Shown piece after piece: positions 32,808 to 40,910 of a DNA stretch of 43,454 nucleotides. The notes beneath the pieces are model-generated. The model was given only the letters and a program-made list of their open reading frames with translations, searched no databases and was not told the DNA's origin. The position numbers and the translations under genes were made by a program. Location: the NCBI GenBank assembly GCA_017502435.1, contig JAFVUZ010000171.1:1-43454 (forward strand). The letters run 5' to 3'. This stretch comes from Lentisphaeria bacterium (GTDB taxonomy: Bacteria; Verrucomicrobiota; Lentisphaeria; Victivallales; Victivallaceae). Position 1 is the stretch's first letter. The number at the start of each line of letters is the position of its first letter.

Positions 32808-34955
32808 TTATGCTTTAATATACTGACAGTTTATGATTTTTTCCAGCAGTTCGTTTACTGTGTAAGCGTAGTGATTTGTCGCTTCAAAACCGAGACGGGA
32901 GTCCTGACGTGCGAGTTTCAGGAGTTTGGCTGCAAGGGCGATTTCTTCATCCAGAAGTTTGTTCCGTGCAGCAGTATCGTTGCCGTCACGGAGTCTGTCG
33001 ATGAAATACGCCTGATTTGCGGCACTTGCATAGGCACAGAAACAGGCCTCTGCAACTGAACAGAGATCATTGTAATTGTCTTGAAATTCAGGAGTTATAT
33101 CGGAAGCGGCACTTTTCAGAATGTCCATACCCTGCTGCCAGATTTCACAGAGTTTGTAAAGAGAGTTGTAATAAGTTGCAGGTTTGTACGGACCGCACCA
33201 GCCTTTTAAATCGTCGTACGGAATGCCGACCATAGTGGCTTTGTACTTTGTATCTGCAGGATAGAGCAGATTAGCAGGGCCGATATTGTGGGGGGAATTG
33301 TACAAAACTTCAACATCAAACGGGAATTTTGTAAATGCTTCACTGAAAAGATTTAATGCTTTGTCTATTTTTTCTGCCGGTTGCTGACCGAAATTGTTTA
33401 TGACCATCTCTTCATGAGTCATTTGCAGCAAATCCATATTGAATGACGGATAGCCGCCGAGAGTCCAGTTGGTGACGTAGTTTTTGATGCCTTCATTGCG
33501 GAGTCCCTGCAGGTGTTTTTCGACCAGTTTTGTAGCGGGGATGTACGGTACGGCAGAGCCTTCCCAGGAGCATGACAACTGGGTTTTTGCAAAAGTTTTT
33601 AACCCGTATTCTGCGGCGATATGCCATGTTTTTTTGCTTTTTTCACCGGGGCCCGGACGTGAAATCGAGTAGTCTCGCACGCAGGTTTTAACGCCGTCGA
33701 TTTCGATGGGTATCTGACTTTCGCTGACTGCCATGAAAGCGGTTGATTTCGGAAGTTTTGCGGCGATTTCCGGAATCCATTCCTGACGCCATGCCCAGTC
33801 CCAGCAGATGATTTGAGCATCGGGATTTTCACTGCGGGCGGCATCGGAGATAATGGTTGCAATTTCTGCAATGACTTCAGGGACGGCACGTCCGGCACAG
33901 CGGGGACAGGAGGTGTTTTCTCCTTTAAGACATCTTGAATGACAGTGGGTCAGATATTCCGACTGGGTGATCATAAATGCACCGCCGAGCCCTTTGACTG
34001 AACCGAAAATGGATTTCACTGCATTTGCAAGATATTCTCTGACTGCAGGTTTTGCAGTACACATTGAGTAAAGATTCTGTTCCAAATCTTCGACTTCGAG
34101 ATATTTTTCCTGTATATTCTGATTATTTTTGAAAAGACCGATCGGCAATCCCCGGGGCTCATTGAGATAGAGAAATACTTTCATGCCGTATTTTGCGGCT
34201 TTTTTGACCAGATCGTTGAGCGAAGCAATGCGTTTCTCATAGTTTTGAGAGAGTTCAGGAGCATCCGCCCAGTAATGAAGCTGATACAGAACGCCCGGAA
34301 GCCAGATCGCATTTACACCTTTCTGACGCAGTTTATACAGAAGTCCGTCCGGATACGGATCAAGTTCAGGATTGGCAAGTGAATCCCCGTAAAGTGCTGA
34401 ATATGAATAAGCAATAAAAAGTCCGTCTGCAGTTTTGAATGTTGGAAGTTCTGACGGTGCTTTGAATTTTTTGATAAAGTCAAAAGGTGCTTCAACCGGA
34501 TAGTCAGGCTGGTATTTCAAAACAGTTTCCCGGATGACAGCGGTCTGTTTTTCCTCATCGGAAGTAAGTTCGCGGCACGGCTCGACCGGGCACTGCGGTT
34601 TCAGGCTGCCGAGTTTGATCCAGAGAAAGTCTTCATTCTGCAAAGTATCCGCCAGTTTTTCTGCACTCCAGCCCAGCATACGCAGTATTGCATCATAGTT
34701 GAGAAGCTGCCAGTTGGTGCGGATTATTGAAACATATCCTCTCTGCAGCCATGCGGGATCGGGATTTGCGGTTGGGAGTCCCATTTTTTCTGCGTGTTTT
34801 ATGACATCTTCAGCGGAGGAATTGAGAGCGGCGGCGATTTTTTCAACCGGCACGATGTTCCAGTTTCTGAAAATAACGGCTTGAAAATTGGTGGGGAACC
34901 ATGGGGTTGAAACCGCAGTTGGAGCGGAACCTGCAGGAAGTATATCCAAGTTCAT
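32808..34955 (-). CDS. putative TIM-barrel glycoside hydrolase, family not assigned
   Basis: The protein has 715 residues and no signal peptide. The N-terminal 150 residues look like an accessory domain. The barrel then has typical strand ends GVNAIWLPGVL (213-223), GMKVFLYLNEPRG (257-269), GGAFMITQSEY (Glu333 a candidate acid) and QIICWDWAW (381-389). A CX3CX7CX2C cluster (Cys338, 342, 350, 353) follows the putative acid and could hold zinc. The C-terminal 200 residues are helical. This outline resembles glycosidases related to hexosaminidases in Verrucomicrobia and Planctomycetes, but I cannot place it in a GH family. It diverges from the CE15-like genes, with a shared control region. The ribosome site is AAAGG. 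Confidence 0.6.
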   Translation of the reverse strand: MNLDILPAGSAPTAVSTPWFPTNFQAVIFRNWNIVPVEKIAAALNSSAEDVIKHAEKMGLPTANPDPAWLQRGYVSIIRTNWQLLNYDAILRMLGWSAEKLADTLQNEDFLWIKLGSLKPQCPVEPCRELTSDEEKQTAVIRETVLKYQPDYPVEAPFDFIKKFKAPSELPTFKTADGLFIAYSYSALYGDSLANPELDPYPDGLLYKLRQKGVNAIWLPGVLYQLHYWADAPELSQNYEKRIASLNDLVKKAAKYGMKVFLYLNEPRGLPIGLFKNNQNIQEKYLEVEDLEQNLYSMCTAKPAVREYLANAVKSIFGSVKGLGGAFMITQSEYLTHCHSRCLKGENTSCPRCAGRAVPEVIAEIATIISDAARSENPDAQIICWDWAWRQEWIPEIAAKLPKSTAFMAVSESQIPIEIDGVKTCVRDYSISRPGPGEKSKKTWHIAAEYGLKTFAKTQLSCSWEGSAVPYIPATKLVEKHLQGLRNEGIKNYVTNWTLGGYPSFNMDLLQMTHEEMVINNFGQQPAEKIDKALNLFSEAFTKFPFDVEVLYNSPHNIGPANLLYPADTKYKATMVGIPYDDLKGWCGPYKPATYYNSLYKLCEIWQQGMDILKSAASDITPEFQDNYNDLCSVAEACFCAYASAANQAYFIDRLRDGNDTAARNKLLDEEIALAAKLLKLARQDSRLGFEATNHYAYTVNELLEKIINCQYIKA

Positions 34956-34996
34956 TTTAAATACCTTTCGTTGTTGTTAAATTTAACATTCCAAGA

Positions 34997-35024
34997 AATA
35001 TAATACACCTTTTTCAAATAGCAA
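34997..35024 (-). promoter_or_regulatory. promoter and AraC-like direct repeats for the glycosidase-like gene
   Basis: On the minus strand, TTGCTA (35024-35019) and TATATT (35002-34997) are 16 bp apart. Two copies of AAAAAGGTG lie at 35034-35026 and 35014-35006, exactly 20 bp apart and overlapping or adjoining the -35 box. That spacing, about two helical turns, is usual for AraC-family half-sites. A related AAAAAGGTACTTG lies in the promoter of the second esterase gene. Confidence 0.5.
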
Positions 35025-35054
35025 GCACCTTTTTATCTTTTTTGCTTAAATAAT

Positions 35055-35082
35055 TTGCAAAAAATGTTATTGATGCTAAATT
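35055..35082 (+). promoter_or_regulatory. promoter of the first CE15-like gene
   Basis: TTGCAA (35055-35060) and TAAATT (35077-35082) are separated by 16 bp, with an extended -10 TGC directly ahead. The block at 35070-35090 is conserved ahead of the second paralogue (36418-36438). Confidence 0.45.
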
Positions 35083-35124
35083 AAATACGATTTTTTCAAC
35101 AACCTGTATATCAAGGAGTTTTTT

Positions 35125-36318
35125 ATGCATAAAAATACAGATGAATCATGCGTCGGCCCTTATACTCTGCCTGACGTTCTCAAGTGCAGTGACGGCAGAA
35201 TGATTGATAACGCTTTTGACTGGGTGAATACACGCCGCAGTGAAATTCTGGATATTTATCGCAGAACGATGTACGGTTTTCTGCCGCCGCGTCCGGACAA
35301 AACTGAATTTGAAGTCATTTCAGAGAAAAATGATGCTCTTGACAATACAGCTATCCGCAAAGAGATACGTCTTTCTTTTGCAATGAATAATGGCAGAAAG
35401 CACTCTTTTGTCATGCTCCTTTACATCCCCAAAAATGCCGCCAAACCGGTTCCGGTATTTTGCGGATTGAATTTTAAAGGCAATCACAACTGTACTTTTG
35501 AAGATGATGTTGAAATGACCGGCAGAAACAGCAGCGGAGAACTTGTGGAAACTGAACGGTCAGATCAGATACACCGCTGGCAGTTTGCTGAAACTGTCAA
35601 ACGCGGTTTTGCCAGTGCCACGGTCTGCTATCATGATATTTACCCTGATGAAAAAGATGAAAATTCATGGCGTAAAAGCGTTTATAATATGTTTTTTGCC
35701 GATGAATCCAATGAAGAATTTCATTCTCACGCAAGTGCAGTAAGTGCATGGGCATGGGGACTTTCAAGAATGCTGGACTGTCTGGAAAGTGAACCTTTGA
35801 TCGACAGTTCCAAAGCATTTGTTCACGGACATTCCCGACTTGGCAAAACTTCTCTCTGGGCGGGGGCAAATGATACCCGTTTCAAAATGGTTGTCTCAAA
35901 TGATTCCGGCTGCTGCGGTTCAGCACTTTTGCGTCGTGATTTCGGTGAAACTGTTGAAATTATCACTCACTATTTTCCGCACTGGTTTGTCAGTTCTTTT
36001 GCCGGATATGCCTGTTGTGAAGCGGAAATCCCGTTTGACCAGCACTGGCTGATTTCTTTGATTGCTCCCCGCTATGCGGCAATCGGCAGTGCAGAGGAGG
36101 ATTTGCACGCCGACCCGAAGGGCGAATTTCTGTCAGGAGCTCATGCCGGTAGAGTTTATAACCTTTTCGGCATTGAAACTTACAATGAAAATACTCCGCA
36201 TCCGGTCAATTCATGTATCACCGGTGCAGTAAGTTATCACATCCGCAGCGGCGGTCATGATCAGACTTTGGTTGACTGGAAACACTACTGGGAAATTGCA
36301 GATATTATCAAAGGATGA
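35125..36318 (+). CDS. CE15-like (glucuronoyl esterase family) hydrolase, paralogue 1
   Basis: This is a 397-residue alpha/beta hydrolase. The nucleophile elbow is GHSRLGK with Ser237, and the catalytic His378 lies in GGHDQT. Blocks LNFKGNH, WAWGLSRMLDC, GANDTRF, SGCCGSAL, LPF/IPFDQH and LIAPRYAAIGSAEEDLHADPKGEF match bacterial CE15 enzymes. Known members cleave ester links between glucuronoyl groups of xylan and lignin. The ATG has AAGGAG 6 nt ahead and there is no signal peptide, so the protein should be cytosolic. The protein begins at the point where the mature part of paralogue 3 begins (MHKNTDES). It is transcribed divergently from the glycosidase-like gene. Substrate unknown. Confidence 0.8.
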   Translation: MHKNTDESCVGPYTLPDVLKCSDGRMIDNAFDWVNTRRSEILDIYRRTMYGFLPPRPDKTEFEVISEKNDALDNTAIRKEIRLSFAMNNGRKHSFVMLLYIPKNAAKPVPVFCGLNFKGNHNCTFEDDVEMTGRNSSGELVETERSDQIHRWQFAETVKRGFASATVCYHDIYPDEKDENSWRKSVYNMFFADESNEEFHSHASAVSAWAWGLSRMLDCLESEPLIDSSKAFVHGHSRLGKTSLWAGANDTRFKMVVSNDSGCCGSALLRRDFGETVEIITHYFPHWFVSSFAGYACCEAEIPFDQHWLISLIAPRYAAIGSAEEDLHADPKGEFLSGAHAGRVYNLFGIETYNENTPHPVNSCITGAVSYHIRSGGHDQTLVDWKHYWEIADIIKG

Positions 36319-36403
36319 AAAGTAACCTTCAGTTTGACCTGTTTAAATCTTTCACAGAATTCAGACATTGACAGTAAATTTATACTTTTTCCGGTCAAAA
36401 TAT

Positions 36404-36431
36404 TTGTAAAAAGGTACTTGAATGCTAATTT
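36404..36431 (+). promoter_or_regulatory. promoter of the second CE15-like gene
   Basis: TTGTAA (36404-36409) and TAATTT (36426-36431) are 16 bp apart, with TGC ahead of the -10 box. AAAAAGGTACTTG (36408-36420) lies in the spacer and matches the sequence ahead of the glycosidase-like gene at 12 of 13 positions. The 158-bp gap between paralogues 1 and 2 holds no other feature that I see. Confidence 0.45.
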
Positions 36432-36476
36432 AATACGAAAACATTTTCTGTATTTGTTGTTTTAGGAGTTTACATC

Positions 36477-37664
36477 ATGTATAAAAATGAAGATGAATCA
36501 ATGGTCGGAGCATACACACTTCCTGAAGTTCTCGAATGTTCCGATGGTAAAATTATTGATAATGCTTTTGACTGGGTTCATATCCGCCGTCCGGAGATAT
36601 TGGAAATATACAAAAAGACGATGTACGGTTATCTGCCGGTGCGTCCGGACAAAACAGAATTTGAGGTCGTTTCAGAAAAAAATGACGCCCTCAACAATAC
36701 TGCTGTACGCAAGGAGATAAAACTTACTTTCAGTATGAATGGCAAAACCCACTCTTTTGTCATGCTGTTGTATATTCCTAAAAATGCAGTTGCTCCCGTT
36801 CCGGTTTTTGTCGGTTTGAATTTCAGGGGCAATCACACTGTTACGCCTGAAAATGATGTTATAATGACCGGAAAAACTCTTGACGGAGAGTTCGTTGAGA
36901 GCAGACGTTCAATACATATCAACCGCTGCTGTTTTGAAGAAACTGTCAAACGTGGCTATGCCACTGCGACGGTCTGTTACCATGATGTTTATCCTGACAG
37001 TAAAGATGAAAATTCATGGCGGAAAAGTGTTTACAATTTGTTCTATGCCGATGAAAGCAATGAAAAATTTCACACTCACGCTTCCGCGATCAGTGCATGG
37101 GCATGGGGTATGTCCCGTATGCTTGACTGTCTGGAAGGTGAAAAAATGATTGATTGCAGTAAAGCATTTGTTTACGGACTTTCAAGATTGGGCAAAGCCG
37201 CTCTCTGGACGGGGGCAAATGATACACGTTTCAAAATGGTAATAAGCAACGAGTCCGGCTGCTGCGGTGTAGCACTTCTGCGTCGTGATTTCGGCGAAAA
37301 TGTGGAAATTATCACTCACTATTTTCCGCACTGGTTCGTCAGTTCTTTTGCTCAATATGCCTGTTGTGAAGCAGAAATCCCGTTTGACCAGCATTGGCTG
37401 ATTTCTTTGATTGCTCCCCGCTATGCGGTAATCGGCAGTGCAGAGGAGGATTTGCACGCCGACCCGAAGGGAGAATTTCTGTCAGGAGCTCATGCCCGCA
37501 GAGTTTACAAACTTTTCGGTATTGAAACTTACAATGAAAATACTCCGCATCCAGTCGGTTCACATATCACCGGTGCAGTAAGTTATCACATCCGCAGCGG
37601 CGTTCACGACCAAAACCTTGCCGACTGGGAACATTACTGGGAAATTGCAGATAAAATTAAATAA
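36477..37664 (+). CDS. CE15-like hydrolase, paralogue 2
   Basis: This 395-residue protein is closely similar to the paralogues on either side. The elbow is GLSRLGK with Ser236, and the catalytic His377 is in GVHDQN. The usual first His of GHSR is Leu here and in paralogue 3. It begins MYKNEDES without a signal peptide; AGGAG lies 8 nt ahead of the ATG. Long stretches of DNA are identical to paralogue 3 (for example around 37029-37070 and 38348-38390), suggesting recent duplication or gene conversion. It is followed after 28 nt by paralogue 3, so they form an operon. Likely cytosolic; substrate unknown. Confidence 0.8.
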   Translation: MYKNEDESMVGAYTLPEVLECSDGKIIDNAFDWVHIRRPEILEIYKKTMYGYLPVRPDKTEFEVVSEKNDALNNTAVRKEIKLTFSMNGKTHSFVMLLYIPKNAVAPVPVFVGLNFRGNHTVTPENDVIMTGKTLDGEFVESRRSIHINRCCFEETVKRGYATATVCYHDVYPDSKDENSWRKSVYNLFYADESNEKFHTHASAISAWAWGMSRMLDCLEGEKMIDCSKAFVYGLSRLGKAALWTGANDTRFKMVISNESGCCGVALLRRDFGENVEIITHYFPHWFVSSFAQYACCEAEIPFDQHWLISLIAPRYAVIGSAEEDLHADPKGEFLSGAHARRVYKLFGIETYNENTPHPVGSHITGAVSYHIRSGVHDQNLADWEHYWEIADKIK

Positions 37665-37692
37665 AATATAAAACGTGAGAAAGGTTATTGTA

Positions 37693-38991
37693 ATGTTGAA
37701 AAAATTATCAGTTGTGATGTTGGGCTTGACTGCTGTTGTTTTTTGCGGCTGCCGGACAGAGCGTTTGACTTCTGCTCCGGGCAGAATCAAAAATCCTGTC
37801 ATGCATAAAAATACAGATGAATCGCTGGTCAAACCTTATATTTTACCTGATGTTCTGTTGAGCAGAACAGGTAAGAAAATTGAAAACGCTTTTGATTGGG
37901 TGCATATCCGTCGCCCTGAACTGCTTGAACTTTACAAAAAGGAAATGTATGGTTATCTGCCGTTGCGTCCGGACCGGACAGAATATGAAATTATTTCCGT
38001 CAAAGATGACGCTCTCAACAATACTGCTGTCCGTAAGGAAATTAAACTTACTTTCAGTATGAACGGTAAAAAACACTCTTTTGTCATGCTGTTGTATATT
38101 CCTAAAAATGCAGTTGCTCCCGTTCCGGTTTTTGTCGGTTTGAATTTCAAAGGCAATCACACCGTTACACCCGAAAAAGATGTCCTTATGACCGGCAGAA
38201 ATGTTGACGGAAAATTAATTGAAAAGAGACGATCAAGACATATCAAACGTTTCTATATTGAAGAAACTGTCAAACGTGGTTTCGCCACTGCAACGGTCTG
38301 TTATCACGATGTTTATCCTGATAACAAAGATGAAAATTCGTGGCGGAAAAGTGTTTACAATTTGTTCTATGCCGATGAAAGCAATGAAAAATTCCACACT
38401 CACGCTTCAGCGATCAGTGCATGGGCATGGGGTATGTCCCGTATGCTTGACTGTCTGGAAGGTGAAAAAATGATTGATTGCAGTAACGCATTTGTTCACG
38501 GTCTTTCAAGATTGGGTAAAGCCGCTCTCTGGGCAGGTGCCAACGATACCCGTTTCAAACTTGTAATAAGCAACGAGTCCGGCTGCTGCGGTGCGGCACT
38601 TGCCCGCCGTGACTTCGGAGAAACTCTGGAAATAATCACCCACTATTTTCCGCACTGGTTCGTCAGTTCTTTCAAAAAATATGTACATCGAGAGAACGAA
38701 TTGCCCTTTGACCAGCACTGTTTGGCAGCTTTGATTGCTCCGCGGTATCTGGCAATCGGCAGTGCAGAGGAGGATTTGCACGCCGACCCGAAAGGGGAAT
38801 TTCTGTCAGGTGCTCATGCCGGCAGAGTTTATAAACTTTTCGGCGTTGAAACTTACAATGAAAATACTCCGCATCCGGTCGGTTCACATATCACCGGTGC
38901 AGTAAGTTATCACATCCGCAGCGGCGTTCACGACCAAAACCTTGCCGACTGGGAACATTACTGGAAAATTGCAGATAAAATCAGGAAGTAA
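37693..38991 (+). CDS. CE15-like hydrolase, paralogue 3, predicted lipoprotein
   Basis: The protein has 432 residues. The start at ATG 37693 has GAGAAAGG 8 nt ahead; a GTG at 37675 is less likely. Residues 1-19 form a lipoprotein signal (MLKKLSVVMLGLTAVVFCG) with Cys20 as the probable lipid site, although the -3 and -2 residues (Phe-Cys) are unusual. The hydrolase domain starts at Met37 (MHKNTDES) and carries Ser272 (GLSRLGK) and His413 (GVHDQN). It is the only paralogue with an export signal, so it should act in the periplasm or on the surface. The EamA transporter gene follows after 3 nt. Confidence 0.82.
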   Translation: MLKKLSVVMLGLTAVVFCGCRTERLTSAPGRIKNPVMHKNTDESLVKPYILPDVLLSRTGKKIENAFDWVHIRRPELLELYKKEMYGYLPLRPDRTEYEIISVKDDALNNTAVRKEIKLTFSMNGKKHSFVMLLYIPKNAVAPVPVFVGLNFKGNHTVTPEKDVLMTGRNVDGKLIEKRRSRHIKRFYIEETVKRGFATATVCYHDVYPDNKDENSWRKSVYNLFYADESNEKFHTHASAISAWAWGMSRMLDCLEGEKMIDCSNAFVHGLSRLGKAALWAGANDTRFKLVISNESGCCGAALARRDFGETLEIITHYFPHWFVSSFKKYVHRENELPFDQHCLAALIAPRYLAIGSAEEDLHADPKGEFLSGAHAGRVYKLFGVETYNENTPHPVGSHITGAVSYHIRSGVHDQNLADWEHYWKIADKIRK

Positions 38992-38994
38992 AAA

Positions 38995-39900
38995 ATGACT
39001 TGGCTTGCTTTTGTACTGATATTGCTGTCTGCAATGCTTCATGCTGCGTGGAATCTGATTGCCAAAAAAAATACTATGACAGTGCCTTTTTACACGATTT
39101 TGTGTATTATGGGGGCGTTGGTCTGGCTTCATGTTCAATTTTGGACGCCGGTTGCGGTTTGGAGTCTGCCGCTGAAATTCTGGCTGATGATTGCAGGAAC
39201 GATTACTTTTGACGTTTTGTACTGCTTCAGTCTGGTGCTGATTTACAGAAAAATGGAAATGGCGACGGCATATCCCATGATGCGTTCACTGCCTATTCTG
39301 CTGACGGTATTGACGACGGCGGTTTTCGGACTTGGCAGTGCTATCGGCTGGGTACGCGGAATCGGTTTTATGGTTGTTTTTGCGGGAGCGCTGCTGATGC
39401 CGCTCAGAAATTTTTCGCAGATGAAACTTTCAACTTATCTCAACTGGAAAATGTTTTATGTTCTGCTGGCGGCCTGCGGAACGACCGGCTATACAGTTTT
39501 TGACAGTCAGGGGGTTAAAATAATCCGTTCATTGTACAGCGATGTTTCTGCAGTTACTGTTTCTTTGACATATTATTCGACAAGGGCACTGCTGCTGTCA
39601 ACGACATTGTGCATTTGCTGTTGTTTTATGGCTGAAGCGAGAAAAGTTTTCAGGGATTATTGGGAAAAACGCAATTTTTATCCGGTTCTGGCTGCCTGCT
39701 GTTCATCATCGACATACATATTGGTTCTGATTGCGATGAATTATGTTACGAATGTCTCTTATGTACAGGTCTGCCGTCAGTTCGGACTGCCGCTCGGAAT
39801 GCTGGCAGGCATTCTGATACTGAAAGAAAAAAGTGCAGTTATCAAATGGGTCGGCGTTTCGTTGATCCTTGTCGGATTTGCAATATCTTTTCTTGGCTGA
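38995..39900 (+). CDS. EamA-type (drug/metabolite superfamily) transporter
   Basis: This is a 301-residue inner-membrane protein with about ten helices in two similar halves. The first half opens LLSAMLHAAWNLIAKKN, typical for EamA members. The second ends in KEKSAVIKWVGVSLILVGFAIS, the usual closing block. It starts 3 nt after the third esterase gene and probably shares its transcript. Export or import of a sugar-derived product is a reasonable inference, but the family transports many compounds. Cys residues are frequent in the second half. Confidence 0.85.
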   Translation: MTWLAFVLILLSAMLHAAWNLIAKKNTMTVPFYTILCIMGALVWLHVQFWTPVAVWSLPLKFWLMIAGTITFDVLYCFSLVLIYRKMEMATAYPMMRSLPILLTVLTTAVFGLGSAIGWVRGIGFMVVFAGALLMPLRNFSQMKLSTYLNWKMFYVLLAACGTTGYTVFDSQGVKIIRSLYSDVSAVTVSLTYYSTRALLLSTTLCICCCFMAEARKVFRDYWEKRNFYPVLAACCSSSTYILVLIAMNYVTNVSYVQVCRQFGLPLGMLAGILILKEKSAVIKWVGVSLILVGFAISFLG

Positions 39901-39913
39901 AATACCCTCAAAT

Positions 39914-40771
39914 TTACCGCTGAAGGCGGTTTTGACTGCGGTATTGCGATGGAGTCATGCTGAATTTTTTCTGAAATTCTCTTGTCAGATAGTAGGAGTA
40001 TGAAAAGCCGCATTCTGCGGCTATTTCTGCTATTGGTTTATTGGAGAATTTGAGCAGCTGTCTGACTTTTTCCATGCGTTTGAAGGAGATTGTGTCGTGA
40101 ATGGTTGAATTGAGGTGCTTGCGGAAAAGATTTCCGAGAGTTGAAATACTTACGCAGGCGGCATGAGCGACATCCTGACGTGATAAATTCTGATTTTGAA
40201 AATGATTGTCAATATATTTTAAAGCTGCAAGCAGGCTTTCGGGGAGGGGACTTGCCGGAAGCTGATTCATTGCTTCATGGAGTAACCGGTAAGCATAACT
40301 GCTTATCATGGAATCATCTGCATCATTTGAGGTGATGCTGTCGCGGATATCTTCGAAACATTTTTTGAGTTTGCCGGGGGCGGCGGCTTGAAAAGCCGGA
40401 AGTTTTGAAGGAAACATTTCATCGAGCATATTCAAAGTAAGAGAATTGACTTCAAGCAGAATGAAATACCGCTCAACGGTATCTGAAATTGTCAGGAAAT
40501 CCCGGTCTATGTTGTTAAGGTTTATTATGGAAAAAAATCCGGGGGAGATTTTTATTTTTGTACCGTCTTTGAAAATCATTTGCTGATTGCCCGAAAGTAT
40601 CAAAAATGCAATAATATTCGGTCTTTGTGAATTGCTGTCGTTTTTCCAGCCGTACCGTGTTGATGAATGGCAGAAAGTCTGTACACGCAAACTGTTTGTT
40701 CCTTGCTTGAAAGGGGTTATGTTCACATCGTATGTCTCATGAAAGAGATTTGATTTCCAGATATTCTGCAT
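39914..40771 (-). CDS. AraC-family transcriptional regulator
   Basis: The protein has 285 residues. The N-terminal half is a cupin-like sensor (ILSGNQQMIFKDGTKIKISPGFFSIINL). The C-terminal 100 residues hold two helix-turn-helix motifs (LSRQDVAHAACVSISTLGNLFRK and KPIAEIAAECGFSYSYYLTREFQKK), ending in the usual TPSQYR. It converges on the EamA gene and diverges from the aminotransferase gene. The direct repeats ahead of the glycosidase-like gene would suit such a regulator; the inverted repeat at 40825-40846 could be an autoregulatory site. The effector is probably a sugar. The ribosome site is AAAAGGA. Confidence 0.9.
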   Translation of the reverse strand: MQNIWKSNLFHETYDVNITPFKQGTNSLRVQTFCHSSTRYGWKNDSNSQRPNIIAFLILSGNQQMIFKDGTKIKISPGFFSIINLNNIDRDFLTISDTVERYFILLEVNSLTLNMLDEMFPSKLPAFQAAAPGKLKKCFEDIRDSITSNDADDSMISSYAYRLLHEAMNQLPASPLPESLLAALKYIDNHFQNQNLSRQDVAHAACVSISTLGNLFRKHLNSTIHDTISFKRMEKVRQLLKFSNKPIAEIAAECGFSYSYYLTREFQKKFSMTPSQYRSQNRLQR

Positions 40772-40824
40772 AAATATTTATCCTTTTGTATTTTTTATTT
40801 ACCCGATTGTATTATTTTAATGTA

Positions 40825-40853
40825 TTGCAATTTTTTTGAAATGCAAGTATATT
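40825..40853 (+). promoter_or_regulatory. promoter and inverted repeat ahead of the aminotransferase gene
   Basis: TTGCAA (40825-40830) and TATATT (40848-40853) are 17 bp apart. An inverted repeat TTGCA-N12-TGCAA (40825-40846) covers the -35 box and spacer, a position suited to an operator for the divergent AraC-type regulator. Confidence 0.5.
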
Positions 40854-40910
40854 AGTACCGCAAAAGCACAAAATATACAGAATTTTTCAACTTTGAACAT
40901 GGAGGTTGTT

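Noticed and set aside
40836-40856. possible third copy of the esterase promoter block ahead of the aminotransferase gene
   Set aside because: Only TGC and TAC-like fragments agree and the spacing differs, so the match is too weak.
40836-40910. upstream TTG extension of the aminotransferase
   Set aside because: It begins between the -35 and -10 boxes of the predicted promoter. The ATG at 40911 has a strong GGAGG.
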